A DNA stretch of 64,000 nt from Legionella qingyii. Its GTDB lineage: Bacteria; Pseudomonadota; Gammaproteobacteria; Legionellales; Legionellaceae. The notes beneath the pieces are model-generated. The model was not told the origin of the DNA. It saw only the letters and a list, made by a program, of their open reading frames with translations, and ran no database searches. Positions 1 through 9,133 of this stretch are shown here, piece by piece; within the stretch, counting starts at the first letter, position 1, and each line of letters opens with the position of its first letter. The stretch lies in NCBI RefSeq assembly GCF_003184185.1, contig NZ_QHJG01000014.1, positions 62,001 to 126,000 on the forward strand, in the 5' to 3' direction. A program made the position numbers and the translations under genes.

Positions 1-131
1 GGATAAAAGAACACGAGCCCATACTTACCTTTTAAATGCTCGTGTAAATTAAATTTATCCATAATCTCACCGTTAGGCATTACAGCTGCTACGGTAAAAT
101 CAGGAGCTTTTCGTCCCACTAATACGCTCAT
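1..131 (-). CDS. ahpC: AhpC/TSA-family peroxiredoxin, N-terminal part (cut by window edge)
   Basis: The reverse strand reads MSVLVGRKAPDFTVAAVMPN and continues for 43 codons to the window edge, ending in GLVFFYP. The opening VGRKAPDF and the LVFFYP strand before the peroxidatic-cysteine loop are typical of 2-Cys peroxiredoxins (AhpC/thioredoxin peroxidase), which reduce H2O2 and organic peroxides in the cytoplasm. The catalytic cysteines lie outside the window. The gene begins 49 bp downstream of the glutaredoxin gene on the same strand, so the two probably form an operon; with sodB close by, the locus deals with oxidative stress. The family call is good; the exact subfamily is uncertain because only the N-terminus is visible. 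Confidence 0.8.
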   Translation of the reverse strand, partial: MSVLVGRKAPDFTVAAVMPNGEIMDKFNLHEHLKGKYGLVFFY

Positions 132-180
132 TCTATGATCTCCATCATTATCGTTATTATTATGGTATTAACTCGTTATA

Positions 181-498
181 TTATGCAGCAATTGCATCAC
201 GCAGCATTGTTTCTAATTCACCTTGTTGAAATAATTCAGCAATGATATCAGAACCACCGATTAACTCTCCCTTCACATAAAGTTGTGGAAAAGTGGGCCA
301 ATCAGCGTACTGTGGCAATGTTTGGCGAATATCAGGATTAGCAAGAACATCTACATAGGCAAAATCGACACCACACGATTCGATGCATTGTACCGCACGA
401 GCAGAAAATCCACATTGTGGCATCTTCGGCGTGCCTTTCATATAAAGCAGAATGGCATTTTCTGCTATTTGCTTTTTAATTTTTTCTAAAGTATCCAC
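181..498 (-). CDS. grxD: Monothiol glutaredoxin, Grx4/GrxD type
   Basis: The 105-residue protein matches the usual length of single-domain monothiol glutaredoxins. It has the CGFS active site (residues 29-32, in PKMPQCGFSARAV), the WPTFPQLYVKGE strand with the cis-Pro, and the GGSDI glutathione-binding motif near residues 80-84. These proteins bind a [2Fe-2S] cluster with glutathione and carry Fe-S clusters to targets rather than acting as strong disulfide reductases. The gene lies upstream of the AhpC-type peroxiredoxin on the same strand and is divergent from sodB, an iron- and oxidative-stress context. The ATG start gives the standard MDTLEKIKKQIAEN N-terminus. Confidence 0.95.
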   Translation of the reverse strand: MDTLEKIKKQIAENAILLYMKGTPKMPQCGFSARAVQCIESCGVDFAYVDVLANPDIRQTLPQYADWPTFPQLYVKGELIGGSDIIAELFQQGELETMLRDAIAA

Positions 499-724
499 TC
501 AAACACCTTATAATAAGTTAATTATTGCTCATTATCGCGAAAACCTATAAAAGCCGCAACCAATAAATTTTTAGCACAATAGATTAACAGATCTTGGTTT
601 AAAAGCCAACTAATGCTCCATTTGACCTAATAATAACCAGCAAACCACGTGTAGATTCTGTTTTTAAGCACTTTCATTATTCCAGGCTAAAAACCGCTTT
701 TTTTCTTATTATAATTAATCTTCA

Positions 725-752
725 TTGAATATCATGCCCTTCCTGCTACACT
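725..752 (+). promoter_or_regulatory. Predicted sigma-70 promoter of sodB
   Basis: A TTGAAT (725-730) and a TACACT (747-752) are separated by 16 bp, placing a transcription start near 759, about 27 bp upstream of the sodB ATG. A good ribosome-binding site (AATAGGAGATTAGG) sits just before the ATG. The call rests on motif match and position only. Confidence 0.45.
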
Positions 753-785
753 TACGCGCACCGAATAAAATAATAGGAGATTAGG

Positions 786-1364
786 ATGACATTTACATTG
801 CCTGAGTTACCTTACGCCAAGAATGCGTTAGAACCTCACATTTCCAGTGAAACATTAGAGTATCATTACGGCAAGCATCATCAAGCTTACGTCACCAATT
901 TAAATAAATTAATTCCAGGAACTGAATTTGAAACCATGGATCTGGAAGAGATCATCAAAAAGTCAAATGGCGGCATATTTAACAATGCGGCACAAGTTTG
1001 GAATCATACCTTTTACTGGCATTGCCTCAGTCCTAATGGTGGTGGCGAGCCCCAAGGCAAGTTAGCGGAAGCAATTAACAAACATTTTGGCTCATTCAGT
1101 GCATTTAAAGAAGAGTTTACAAAAACTGCAATATCTACTTTTGGTTCAGGCTGGGCATGGCTTGTTCAAGATAGTACTGGCGCTTTAAAAATAATCAGCA
1201 CCAGTAATGCAGGAACGCCCATGACCGAGGGTTTAACCGCGCTATTGACGTGCGATGTATGGGAACATGCATATTATATTGATTACCGCAATGCACGTCC
1301 TGACTATGTCTCTGCATTCTGGTCTTTGGTTAATTGGGATTTTGTAGTCAGTAATTTGAAATAA
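786..1364 (+). CDS. sodB: Iron superoxide dismutase
   Basis: The 192-residue protein is a full-length Fe/Mn superoxide dismutase, converting superoxide to O2 and H2O2. Visible metal-ligand contexts are the [14 protein letters not shown] helix (His near residue 27), [11 protein letters not shown] (His near 74), and the [19 protein letters not shown] signature with the Asp and His ligands near residues 157-161. The Ala-Gln in [13 protein letters not shown] and the length point to the iron form. No signal peptide is present, so it is cytoplasmic. An AGGAG ribosome-binding site lies ahead of the ATG, and a stem-loop at 1442 probably ends the transcript. Confidence 0.96.
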   Translation: MTFTLPELPYAKNALEPHISSETLEYHYGKHHQAYVTNLNKLIPGTEFETMDLEEIIKKSNGGIFNNAAQVWNHTFYWHCLSPNGGGEPQGKLAEAINKHFGSFSAFKEEFTKTAISTFGSGWAWLVQDSTGALKIISTSNAGTPMTEGLTALLTCDVWEHAYYIDYRNARPDYVSAFWSLVNWDFVVSNLK

Positions 1365-1441
1365 AAACATTCTTTTTACCATGGATACCTTTCCTCATGT
1401 AGCATAGGGAAGAAAGTTATGTCTATAATGTGGCCGCACCC

Positions 1442-1471
1442 TATCTCTCCCTGAAGGGAGAGATAATTTTT
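1442..1471 (+). terminator. Rho-independent terminator-like hairpin between sodB and argD
   Basis: TATCTCTCCC (1442-1451), loop TGAA, GGGAGAGATA (1456-1465): a perfect 10-bp stem with a tetraloop followed by ATTTTTG. It lies 78 bp after the sodB stop and 34 bp before the preferred argD start, so it probably terminates sodB. It also falls inside the longest possible argD reading frame, which argues against the upstream start. Confidence 0.7.
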
Positions 1472-1504
1472 GAGTGGAGATCCTTCATTTTTAAGGAAAA
1501 CATT

Positions 1505-2674
1505 ATGGCTTTAATTACCAGTTACAATCCTATGCCAATAACTTTCACCCATGGAGAAGGAATTTGGTTGTATGACGAACAAGGCAAGGCCTATCTTGAC
1601 GCTTTAAGTGGGATAGCAGTTTGTGGATTAGGACATTCTCATCCTGATGTCACCAAAACCATACAGCAACAAGCAGCTAAGCTGCTCCATACCTCGAATA
1701 CCTTTCACATCAAACAACAAGAATTACTTGCCGAAAAACTTACAACTATGGCCGGTATGGAGCAAGTTTTTTTCGCTAATTCAGGTGCTGAAGCCAATGA
1801 AGCGGCAATTAAATTGACCCGTCTTTATGGCCATAAAAAGGGAATAGAAACCCCTTCAATTATTGTTATGGAACGAGCGTTCCACGGTCGTACAATGGCT
1901 ACTTTAACCGCATCAGGAAGTCGAAAAGTACAAGCAGGATTTGAACCCTTAGTACCTGGTTTCATTCGTGCTCCTTTTAATGATTTGGATGCCATTCATA
2001 CTATTGCAGCAAATAGAGAGGATGTTGTTGCTGTTATGCTCGAACCAATTCAGGGAGAAGGTGGAATTCATGCAGCAGAAGAAAGTTATCTTCGCTCCTT
2101 AGCCAAGCTTTGCGAACAACATGATTGGATGCTTATTCTGGATGAAATCCAAACTGGGAATGGCCGCACCGGAAAACTTTTTACCTGCATGCACTATGAT
2201 ATTCAACCTGATATTCTTACTACTGCCAAAGGTTTGGGTAATGGTGTTCCCATAGGCGCCTGCCTGATGAGTAAAAAAGCAAAAGATTTATTTAAACCAG
2301 GAAATCATGGTTCGACTTTTGGAGGTAATCCACTTGCTTGTGCCACCGCTTTAACGGTATTGGAAGTCTTGGAGCGTGACAAAATTTGTGAAAAAGTAAC
2401 AAAAAATAGTCCGCTGTTAATGGAAAAATTAATTAAAAATCTGGGTGAGCATCCCTGTGTTAAGTCGATTCGTGGTAAAGGGTATATGATAGGCATTGAG
2501 TTGGACCGCCCCGCCAATGACATGCGTTTACTTGGGTTAGCCAATGGCATACTCTTTAATATTACCGCAGATACAGTGGTACGACTTTTACCTCCATTGA
2601 TTATCAATGAAGACGAAATCGATGAATTGGTTAAGCGATTAACTTTGACGATCAATCAATTTACTCAAAACTAA
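1505..2674 (+). CDS. argD: Acetylornithine/succinylornithine aminotransferase-type, class III PLP enzyme
   Basis: The 389-residue protein has the fold-type I, class III aminotransferase layout: GLGHSHPDV, NSGAEANEAAIKLTR (PLP phosphate binding), FHGRTMATL, EPIQGEGG, LILDEIQTGNGRTGK with the Asp contacting the pyridine N, and TTAKGLGNG with the PLP lysine. This matches ArgD, which transaminates N-acetylornithine in arginine biosynthesis; the tail is compatible with succinylornithine or related transaminase use. The start at 1505 (MALITSYNPMP) follows AAGGAAAAC and gives the standard N-terminus. An in-frame extension to 1430 would read through the hairpin at 1442 and adds 25 non-homologous residues. 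The only other Arg-related genes here are the distant speA operon. Confidence 0.85.
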   Translation: MALITSYNPMPITFTHGEGIWLYDEQGKAYLDALSGIAVCGLGHSHPDVTKTIQQQAAKLLHTSNTFHIKQQELLAEKLTTMAGMEQVFFANSGAEANEAAIKLTRLYGHKKGIETPSIIVMERAFHGRTMATLTASGSRKVQAGFEPLVPGFIRAPFNDLDAIHTIAANREDVVAVMLEPIQGEGGIHAAEESYLRSLAKLCEQHDWMLILDEIQTGNGRTGKLFTCMHYDIQPDILTTAKGLGNGVPIGACLMSKKAKDLFKPGNHGSTFGGNPLACATALTVLEVLERDKICEKVTKNSPLLMEKLIKNLGEHPCVKSIRGKGYMIGIELDRPANDMRLLGLANGILFNITADTVVRLLPPLIINEDEIDELVKRLTLTINQFTQN

Positions 2675-2697
2675 TTAACCTTCACGAGCTTTTTATT

Positions 2698-2742
2698 TTA
2701 GCCTGTATGCGACGAAGTGAGCGCTTTTAGTATACGGGCTAA
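2698..2742. terminator. Bidirectional stem-loop between convergent argD and aminotransferase genes
   Basis: TTAGCCTGTAT (2698-2708) pairs with ATACGGGCTAA (2732-2742) with one mismatch in the stem; a T-rich tract precedes it on the + strand. The right arm contains the stop codon of the minus-strand gene. Confidence 0.45.
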
Positions 2743-4307
2743 GCTTCTTGCTTCATCATTTCAAAAAAATCAATAATCGTATCATAGATTTTTCTTATAA
2801 CTTGATTCTTTGACTTTAAATTCAAACAAGTATCTTCTTCCGCGTTTCCTGCTTGCAGTTTTTGGCAAATAAGGTCAAACATATGGGCATCAATTTTCGC
2901 TAATTCAGGGAGCATGCGATTGATTCGCTCTAAAAAAACATTTTTTTTATTTTTTCTTGATTCAAATAACCTTCTCTCCAGTCTATCCATTAGATCTTGC
3001 AGTTCATTTTCGCGGCCACTACATGTGATGCGCATAAAACCATCATGTTTTGACAATCCAAAATAAGACAAAGGTGTAATCATTAGATTGTCTTCAAACA
3101 ATAAATAATAAGACAGCTCCTCATCCGTCTTCACTAAACCCGACTTCTGTAAAACGCGAACCGCATCTTTGGGCAAAGGCAAACCAAACATATCACTAAA
3201 GTCAGCAAGAACATAAAAAGTGGCCTCTACCTGGTATAAAGGGTCTGGCATTGCCGCTCCCATGGCTTTTAATCGCGCAACCACATAATCGACCTTTTTC
3301 TTATAGAATGCTGCTATATTATTTTTTTCCTCAGTCCCAAAATTCGCCATGGTTTGAGCATAAGCTGCTTGTGCTGAACGCGGTGCATGAATGAAGTAGC
3401 TTATATTTTTATTGAGCATTTCATTCATCAAACTTGATTCAAACACCAAAAGCACTGCCATGCGCTCGCCAGCTGCTGACAAAGCCTTTGTTGCTGAACG
3501 CAAAACGATCACTCGTTCTTTAAGGTCGGGAGCAATTTTTAAGAAAGAAGGCATATCTGAAAAGCTCATCTCGGTATAAGCTTCATCAAAAATGATGTAC
3601 AAATCAGGATACTGACGCAAAACATCTGCAATTTTTCTTAACTCATCTTCGTCAATGATGTTTCCCAAGGGATTTGATGGATTACAAATTAATATGGCCT
3701 TTGGCCAACCGTGGTCCATTTCAGCAAGGGAATAAGCCTCTTTAATGCTTTGTTCTGTTGCACGTGCTGTTAGTTTATATCCAGGCTCATCCATCACATG
3801 AATAGGATGCAAACAATGCAATGGATTATTGGAATAGGCGCTGTAATAAGGAAAAGGGGTAATAATTCGATATCCCGGCACATCTTCATAATGAGTATTA
3901 AAGGTTTCAAATAATACTCGTAAGGCACCAATACCGCCTACAGTAAATAATATGTTTTGCGCTTTAATTTCTGTCCCATACCAGCATGACATGATGTCGG
4001 CCATTAATTCTCGTGGCGCGTAATCACCACGAGGATCTCCATAGTCAATGGCAATATCCTCTTCAACCTGGTGAGGGTCTGCTTTCCATTTATTGGTTAA
4101 ATGGTCTAACTTTTGCCAATATGAAAGATAAGATGCAATCGTATGTGAATTAATAGGATAGGTCGGCTTCCCAAGCCCCGCAAAAATTAATTTTTTTGTT
4201 GCGGATAAACCTTGTGCTTGAATTTCGTCTCTTAAAGTATTTGCCCATAATGCCAGCAGCATTACTTTTTCAATTTTATTCGCACAATGTCCATCGGGAG
4301 TGAGCAT
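2739..4307 (-). CDS. PLP-dependent class I/II aminotransferase, 522 aa
   Basis: The central part is a fold-type I aminotransferase: YGDPRGDYAPRELMADIM (N-terminal pocket), FTVGGIGALR, CNPSNPLGN, YIIFDEAYTEMSF (Asp that contacts PLP), and LRSATKALSAAGERM with the PLP lysine. At 522 residues it is about 100 longer than AspC-type enzymes; the extra length is a C-terminal helical region (from about residue 430) rich in charge. The length is similar to aspartate aminotransferase/aspartate 4-decarboxylase enzymes, but the substrate cannot be assigned from motifs. The start at 4307 is the first ATG; a second Met at residue 16 is an alternative. It is monocistronic and convergent with argD. Confidence 0.7.
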   Translation of the reverse strand: MLTPDGHCANKIEKVMLLALWANTLRDEIQAQGLSATKKLIFAGLGKPTYPINSHTIASYLSYWQKLDHLTNKWKADPHQVEEDIAIDYGDPRGDYAPRELMADIMSCWYGTEIKAQNILFTVGGIGALRVLFETFNTHYEDVPGYRIITPFPYYSAYSNNPLHCLHPIHVMDEPGYKLTARATEQSIKEAYSLAEMDHGWPKAILICNPSNPLGNIIDEDELRKIADVLRQYPDLYIIFDEAYTEMSFSDMPSFLKIAPDLKERVIVLRSATKALSAAGERMAVLLVFESSLMNEMLNKNISYFIHAPRSAQAAYAQTMANFGTEEKNNIAAFYKKKVDYVVARLKAMGAAMPDPLYQVEATFYVLADFSDMFGLPLPKDAVRVLQKSGLVKTDEELSYYLLFEDNLMITPLSYFGLSKHDGFMRITCSGRENELQDLMDRLERRLFESRKNKKNVFLERINRMLPELAKIDAHMFDLICQKLQAGNAEEDTCLNLKSKNQVIRKIYDTIIDFFEMMKQEA

Positions 4308-4582
4308 GATATTACCGGATAATCAATTTTGCTTATTATAACAGAATGCAAAATAAAACATGATATCAATTTTAAGAACAATCAATTCAATAAAAATCCT
4401 AAATTAATCGGAAGTTAGAGAGCATTTATCTATGCTATGCTTAAAAATATATGGACACTTCTTTTGGTTTTTGTGTCAATGGAGACGAATGACCACGCTC
4501 TAAAATACAGAAAATTCATGTTTTTAGATTTGGGCACTCAAAAAATATGCTGAATTAAAATTTTAATTGATCACGGAATAAA

Positions 4583-6628
4583 ATGGCGAAAAAAGAAACT
4601 CCCAAAACGGCTAACTTAATTGCTGATTTAGACACGTTACAAAATAAAATCGATCATCTGGAAACACAATATGCCCAATTAAAAAATCTGCTTGATGCCG
4701 TGCCTGGAGATGTCTACTGGAAAGATTTAAACGGTGTATGGTCTGGGATGAATCAACGATGTGTCCAAAGTCTTTATCATATGAAATTCATCAATAAATG
4801 CGATGAAAATGAAGTTATTGGCAAAACAGATTATGAGATATTCGGCAAGCAAACAGCCGATATTTATCGAACAAATGACCTTGAAGTGATTGAGAAAAAT
4901 GTTGAATTGTCACGGGAAGAGAGAACGCTTTTACCATCAGGTGAAGAGGTGATTTTACTTTCGACTAAAAGACCTATGTTGGATAAATCAGGGAACATTA
5001 TTGGCATTCTTGGCAATACCATTGATATTACTCATCTAAAAAAAATCGAATCCGAGCTCAAAAGAGCGAAAGAAAAAGCAGAGGCTGCGAACTATGCCAA
5101 AGACGAATTCATCCGCAATATGAGTCATGATATTCGCACTCCTTTAAGTGGGATTATCGGGATCTCCAGCATTCTTGAACAAGAAGCCCACAATTCCCGA
5201 GACAAAGAACATGCACACATGATAAACATAAGCGGAGAACAGCTCTTAGCATTACTTAATGGGGTGCTCGATATAATTGCTGCAGGCAGTCAGCAAGAGA
5301 ACGTAATCAATGAATCCGTATGTAATGTTCATGATTTAATATACAGCATTGCCGATCTGGAACGTCCGACCATTACGTTGAAAAAATTGGATTTATTAAT
5401 TAGCATCGACTGCGATACTCCCGAATGGATCGCTACAGATACTGTAAAACTGCATCGAATTTTATTAAATCTTTTAGGCAATGCGGTTAAATTCACGGAA
5501 AAGGGTTTTATTGAAATTGGAGTCAGGCCCAAATCACATCATGGCAAAACATTAGTTGAATTTTTTGTTAAAGATACTGGCCCGGGAATTAGACCTAAAG
5601 ATAAAGACAAAATCTTCAAACGCTTTTATCGGGCAACACCTTCATCACAAGGTATTTACTCAGGTCATGGGGTGGGATTACATATAGTGAAACGTTACAC
5701 CCAGCTTTTAAAAGGCAAGATACGTGTTGACTCAGCAATCCATGCCGGAACCACATTCACACTAACAATTCCTGTGCAGAAGGCAGAAAAACCAGTCAAT
5801 CTTCAAGAGCCGGCACCTCTTAAGCTCCCGGTAAACAAAACAAGCTCTGAAGAATTAAATAATGCTCCCCTTGTGCTGCTTATTGAAGATAATGCGATTG
5901 CTCTAACAATGATAGAAAACCTTTTACAACAAGTTGGCATCCGATTTTTATCGGCCTCAACAGGTAGCAAAGCCTTGGAGCTGTTTCAATCCCATACTTT
6001 TGATTGGATATTAAGTGATATTGGTCTACCTGATACTACTGGAATACAATTAGCAAAAAAATTTCGTCAGTATGAACATAGCCATAACCAATCACCCACT
6101 CCGATCATTGGTTTGACAGCCCATGCAGTAGCTGATGTTGAAAAAGAATGCTTACAATCCGGGATGAATCAAGTGATAACAAAACCTCTGCGCACCCATT
6201 TGTTGCAGGAGCTATTGATTCGCTATAGCAATTCCAAACTTCCATCTCCTAATTTAGGCGCACAGCCTGAATCTATGCTGCAGTTTAATGAATATCCCTT
6301 GTTTGATCGTGCTGAAGGTATAAATAATCTAGGTTCAGAAGGAGCCCTCAAAAAGATAGTGCACCTTCTTATTGAAGAAAACACCAAGGATTTAATAAAA
6401 ACAGCCCAGGCTTGGGAAAAGCAAGATCTGATTGAAATTAATAAGTTAACCCATAAAATGAAAAGCAGCGCGCTTTATTGTGGCACCCTTCGCATGCGCC
6501 ATACATGCGAAGTCCTTGAGCAACATTTTCAACAAAATCCCGAATTATATCCTCACGCGCTTTATCAACAACTGCTCAAAGTCCATCAGGAAACTGTTGC
6601 CGTGCTCCAAGATTGGCTTCAACAATGA
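4583..6628 (+). CDS. ArcB-like hybrid sensor histidine kinase (PAS-HisKA-HATPase-REC-HPt)
   Basis: The 681-residue protein has a short N-terminal coiled coil (about 10-40), a PAS domain (about 40-155, with [18 protein letters not shown] and [11 protein letters not shown]), HisKA with phospho-acceptor His near residue 182 ([12 protein letters not shown]), a HATPase domain (N box [13 protein letters not shown] near 296, DTGPGI near 331, GHGVGLHIV near 361), a receiver with Asp near 478 (WILSDIGLP) and conserved Lys in ITKPL, and a C-terminal HPt domain (His near 622 in [13 protein letters not shown]). No transmembrane segment is visible, so it is probably cytoplasmic and senses through PAS. All phosphorelay residues are present. 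No cognate response regulator is adjacent, so it is an orphan kinase. Confidence 0.93.
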   Translation: MAKKETPKTANLIADLDTLQNKIDHLETQYAQLKNLLDAVPGDVYWKDLNGVWSGMNQRCVQSLYHMKFINKCDENEVIGKTDYEIFGKQTADIYRTNDLEVIEKNVELSREERTLLPSGEEVILLSTKRPMLDKSGNIIGILGNTIDITHLKKIESELKRAKEKAEAANYAKDEFIRNMSHDIRTPLSGIIGISSILEQEAHNSRDKEHAHMINISGEQLLALLNGVLDIIAAGSQQENVINESVCNVHDLIYSIADLERPTITLKKLDLLISIDCDTPEWIATDTVKLHRILLNLLGNAVKFTEKGFIEIGVRPKSHHGKTLVEFFVKDTGPGIRPKDKDKIFKRFYRATPSSQGIYSGHGVGLHIVKRYTQLLKGKIRVDSAIHAGTTFTLTIPVQKAEKPVNLQEPAPLKLPVNKTSSEELNNAPLVLLIEDNAIALTMIENLLQQVGIRFLSASTGSKALELFQSHTFDWILSDIGLPDTTGIQLAKKFRQYEHSHNQSPTPIIGLTAHAVADVEKECLQSGMNQVITKPLRTHLLQELLIRYSNSKLPSPNLGAQPESMLQFNEYPLFDRAEGINNLGSEGALKKIVHLLIEENTKDLIKTAQAWEKQDLIEINKLTHKMKSSALYCGTLRMRHTCEVLEQHFQQNPELYPHALYQQLLKVHQETVAVLQDWLQQ

Positions 6629-6724
6629 ATTTGAGTTATAATTGAACCGACTGTTTAATGTTGCCCTAAGGTTGGTCAGCATATACTCAGACTATTAATA
6701 GACCGAAACTAATTAAGAGTAAGT

Positions 6725-8347
6725 ATGCCAGGTTATTTATCAATTCATCCACTGACCTTTCCGAATTTATTTCGGAAAGAAAAAATATCGATTGAAGAAA
6801 TTACTACCCCAGCTATAAGGTACGAGCTAGAGCGAAGTGGTAATGTAATTATTATGCATACGCCCATAAAAGTTGCATCGCTTAAAAAATTCTTTGACGA
6901 TCTCGCAGCTCGCGAAGATTTATCTCAAATGCATGTTCTGCTTGGAGTTATCGGACAAGGGGCTACCGAAGACCACATAGTCACCATGCATCTGCCTCCA
7001 GGGAAGCAACCCCAAGTTTATGACTCCAAATACAGCAATCCGGAACGCTTTTTTTCGACCGCCCCCTCAAAAAATACTATTATCGGAATGCTAAGCGCTG
7101 CCTTCCATTCCTTAAATCCATTCGCAAGCCCAGAGCAACATGTTGATTTAAATCATTTAGGGTCCGAACGCATAAATTCTGCAACATATCATGCTTTCGG
7201 AACCCAATCCTTTTTTGATGGCGTTACTTGCGGTTATCATACGGCTCAGCTCATCAAAATTTTTGCGCCTATTCTCGAGCATGGTGATAATCCAAATCCG
7301 AGTGAGCTTTTGAACGCTTCCATTAATCCTATAACGAGCTCGGCAAAGATACTTGAAGAGAATGCCCCCGATTTGGTACAAGTTTCCTTTTTTTCCTTTT
7401 TGAAAAAGGCCTGGCAAGATACTTTTTTGACTCTAACTGACCCACAGTTTAGAAATCAGTATCATTTTGGCCATTACTTTCTCGGTTGGCCATCCGATCC
7501 TAAAGGCTCAAAAATAGCCTATTTTCTTACCTTAAAATTTATTACCGCCCCATTAACAAACTTACTGTCTCTTGCCATTGAGTTTCCACTTAATTTTCTT
7601 AGTGAAACATGCTCCTTTTTAAAAAACAGGATCCTCTCCTGGGCGCCGACAAATTGGCTAACCCAAAGCCTACGTAGTGTTTTACTCCTTACAACAATGG
7701 GACTGCAAGGATTGTTTAAAGGAGCGAATTATCTGATTCGCACCATTACTTCCCCCATAGTTAGCTTTAAGGAGGCGCAAAAAGTTCATCCTGCTTTAGG
7801 ATATCTCAGTGCTTTAGCTTCTATATGCTTTATTGGTGCGGCAATTGCAGCTCTGGCGTTTTTTGCACCACCGATTGTGGCAGCTCTAATGCCCTCTATA
7901 GGCCCTGGAGCACTTGCCGTGCTAAGTACGTTAGCCTATCCTTTTGTCCAACTGTTTTCTTTAATCAGCGTCTCAATTCCTGCAGCTACAGGGGCCATGC
8001 TTTCATTGATTACCGGGGCATCCTTTTTAGGTGCTCTGCATCAGCTAGGCAGGAACACTATTTATCCTCAAAAGAGTCAAGTTATAACGCAACGTGTAGT
8101 CAATATTGAAGTATCCCAGGAAGGAAGTAATGTGAGCAAGCATCTATCAGCCCAAGCAAAACCCGTTCATGAAACGACATCTATAAAGAAACAAGAAGAT
8201 TCTTCTAATGAATGGGTATATTTAGATGAAGAAGACAATTCTTCTCAAGAACATCAGAGACAAAAGGCAGAAACACAAAAAGCCATCGGCCCTAAAAATA
8301 ACTTCAATCCTAATGGTATTCAAGATAATATAGAATTCAAATTTTAA
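6725..8347 (+). CDS. Candidate Dot/Icm effector with CE-clan cysteine-protease-like N-terminus and membrane segments
   Basis: No family is recognised outright. The 540-residue protein shows a possible CE-clan (Ulp1/deubiquitinase-like) triad: His84 in TEDHIVTMHLPPG, Asp100 in QVYDSKYS (His-Asp spacing close to Ulp1), Gln161 and Cys169 in QSFFDGVTCGYHTAQL. The Gln sits 8 rather than about 6 residues before the Cys, so the match is imperfect. Hydrophobic segments lie around residues 255-300, 310-340 and 360-440, consistent with membrane anchoring. The last 60 residues are polar and acid-rich (DSSNEWVYLDEEDNSSQEHQ), like an E-block translocation signal. It ends 20 bp before coq7 and may be co-transcribed with it. 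Effector status and protease fold are both inference. Confidence 0.5.
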   Translation: MPGYLSIHPLTFPNLFRKEKISIEEITTPAIRYELERSGNVIIMHTPIKVASLKKFFDDLAAREDLSQMHVLLGVIGQGATEDHIVTMHLPPGKQPQVYDSKYSNPERFFSTAPSKNTIIGMLSAAFHSLNPFASPEQHVDLNHLGSERINSATYHAFGTQSFFDGVTCGYHTAQLIKIFAPILEHGDNPNPSELLNASINPITSSAKILEENAPDLVQVSFFSFLKKAWQDTFLTLTDPQFRNQYHFGHYFLGWPSDPKGSKIAYFLTLKFITAPLTNLLSLAIEFPLNFLSETCSFLKNRILSWAPTNWLTQSLRSVLLLTTMGLQGLFKGANYLIRTITSPIVSFKEAQKVHPALGYLSALASICFIGAAIAALAFFAPPIVAALMPSIGPGALAVLSTLAYPFVQLFSLISVSIPAATGAMLSLITGASFLGALHQLGRNTIYPQKSQVITQRVVNIEVSQEGSNVSKHLSAQAKPVHETTSIKKQEDSSNEWVYLDEEDNSSQEHQRQKAETQKAIGPKNNFNPNGIQDNIEFKF

Positions 8348-8367
8348 TTACTAGATACCCATTTCCT

Positions 8368-9000
8368 ATGAGCACGCTAGATACACTCATCGCCGAAGTC
8401 GATAATGCGCTACGTACTTTATTTCCCCCAGCACAACGGATGAGTACCCGGCCATCGCCTGCACAATCACTTACTGACATCGAGCTTTCTATAAAAGAAA
8501 AAAATCATGTCGCGGGCCTCATGCGCGTCAATCATGCCGGAGAGGTCTGTGCCCAGGCACTTTATCAAGGTCAAGCGCTAACAGCGCAATTGCCCCATAT
8601 AAAAAAACAAATGAGTGATGCTGCAGCAGAAGAAATTGATCATCTCGCTTGGTGTGAAGCGCGATTGACTGAACTGGGTTCAAAACCAAGCCTATTAAAT
8701 CCTTTCTGGTATGGCGGTTCCATTATATTAGGAGCATTTGCAGGTTTCGTTGGTGATAAAGTAAGTTTAGGTTTTGTTGCAGAAACGGAGCGCCAAGTCT
8801 CTGCGCATTTGCAGCGTCATTTACAACAATTGCCTGCAAAAGATAAAAAATCTCAGGCAATTCTCGTTAAAATGAAAGAAGATGAAGAGCACCACGCAAC
8901 GACAGCGTTGAACGCTGGAGCTATAGAGCTTCCTTACATTGTCAAACAATTGATGCGTGTTGTATCTAAATTAATGACTAAAAGTAGTTACTATGTATAG
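8368..9000 (+). CDS. coq7: Demethoxyubiquinone hydroxylase (Coq7 family)
   Basis: The 210-residue protein matches bacterial Coq7 in length and di-iron ligands: Glu in MRVNHAGEVCAQALYQGQ, the EEIDHLAWCEARL ExxH motif, a mid-protein Glu in AETERQVSAHL, and EDEEHHATTAL near the C-terminus. Coq7 hydroxylates 2-polyprenyl-3-methyl-6-methoxy-1,4-benzoquinone, the penultimate step of ubiquinone biosynthesis, at the inner membrane surface. A hydrophobic hairpin (YGGSIILGAFAGFVGDKVSLGFV) supports membrane association. It follows the candidate effector by 20 bp on the same strand, an unusual neighbour for a housekeeping gene. Confidence 0.96.
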   Translation: MSTLDTLIAEVDNALRTLFPPAQRMSTRPSPAQSLTDIELSIKEKNHVAGLMRVNHAGEVCAQALYQGQALTAQLPHIKKQMSDAAAEEIDHLAWCEARLTELGSKPSLLNPFWYGGSIILGAFAGFVGDKVSLGFVAETERQVSAHLQRHLQQLPAKDKKSQAILVKMKEDEEHHATTALNAGAIELPYIVKQLMRVVSKLMTKSSYYV

Positions 9001-9133
9001 TAGTCTGGTGAAACAGAGCAAATACGAAATTGAGGATTGAACGTCGTAGCCTAAGATTGCATCCAGGCTTCACTATCCTGCGTTCGCGACGTTTCGCTTA
9101 AGCTATAAAGCTATGGCGCAAGGAGCTATTGCT

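Noticed and set aside
1430..1504. Longer argD start
   Set aside because: It would translate the terminator hairpin and lacks similarity to ArgD N-termini.
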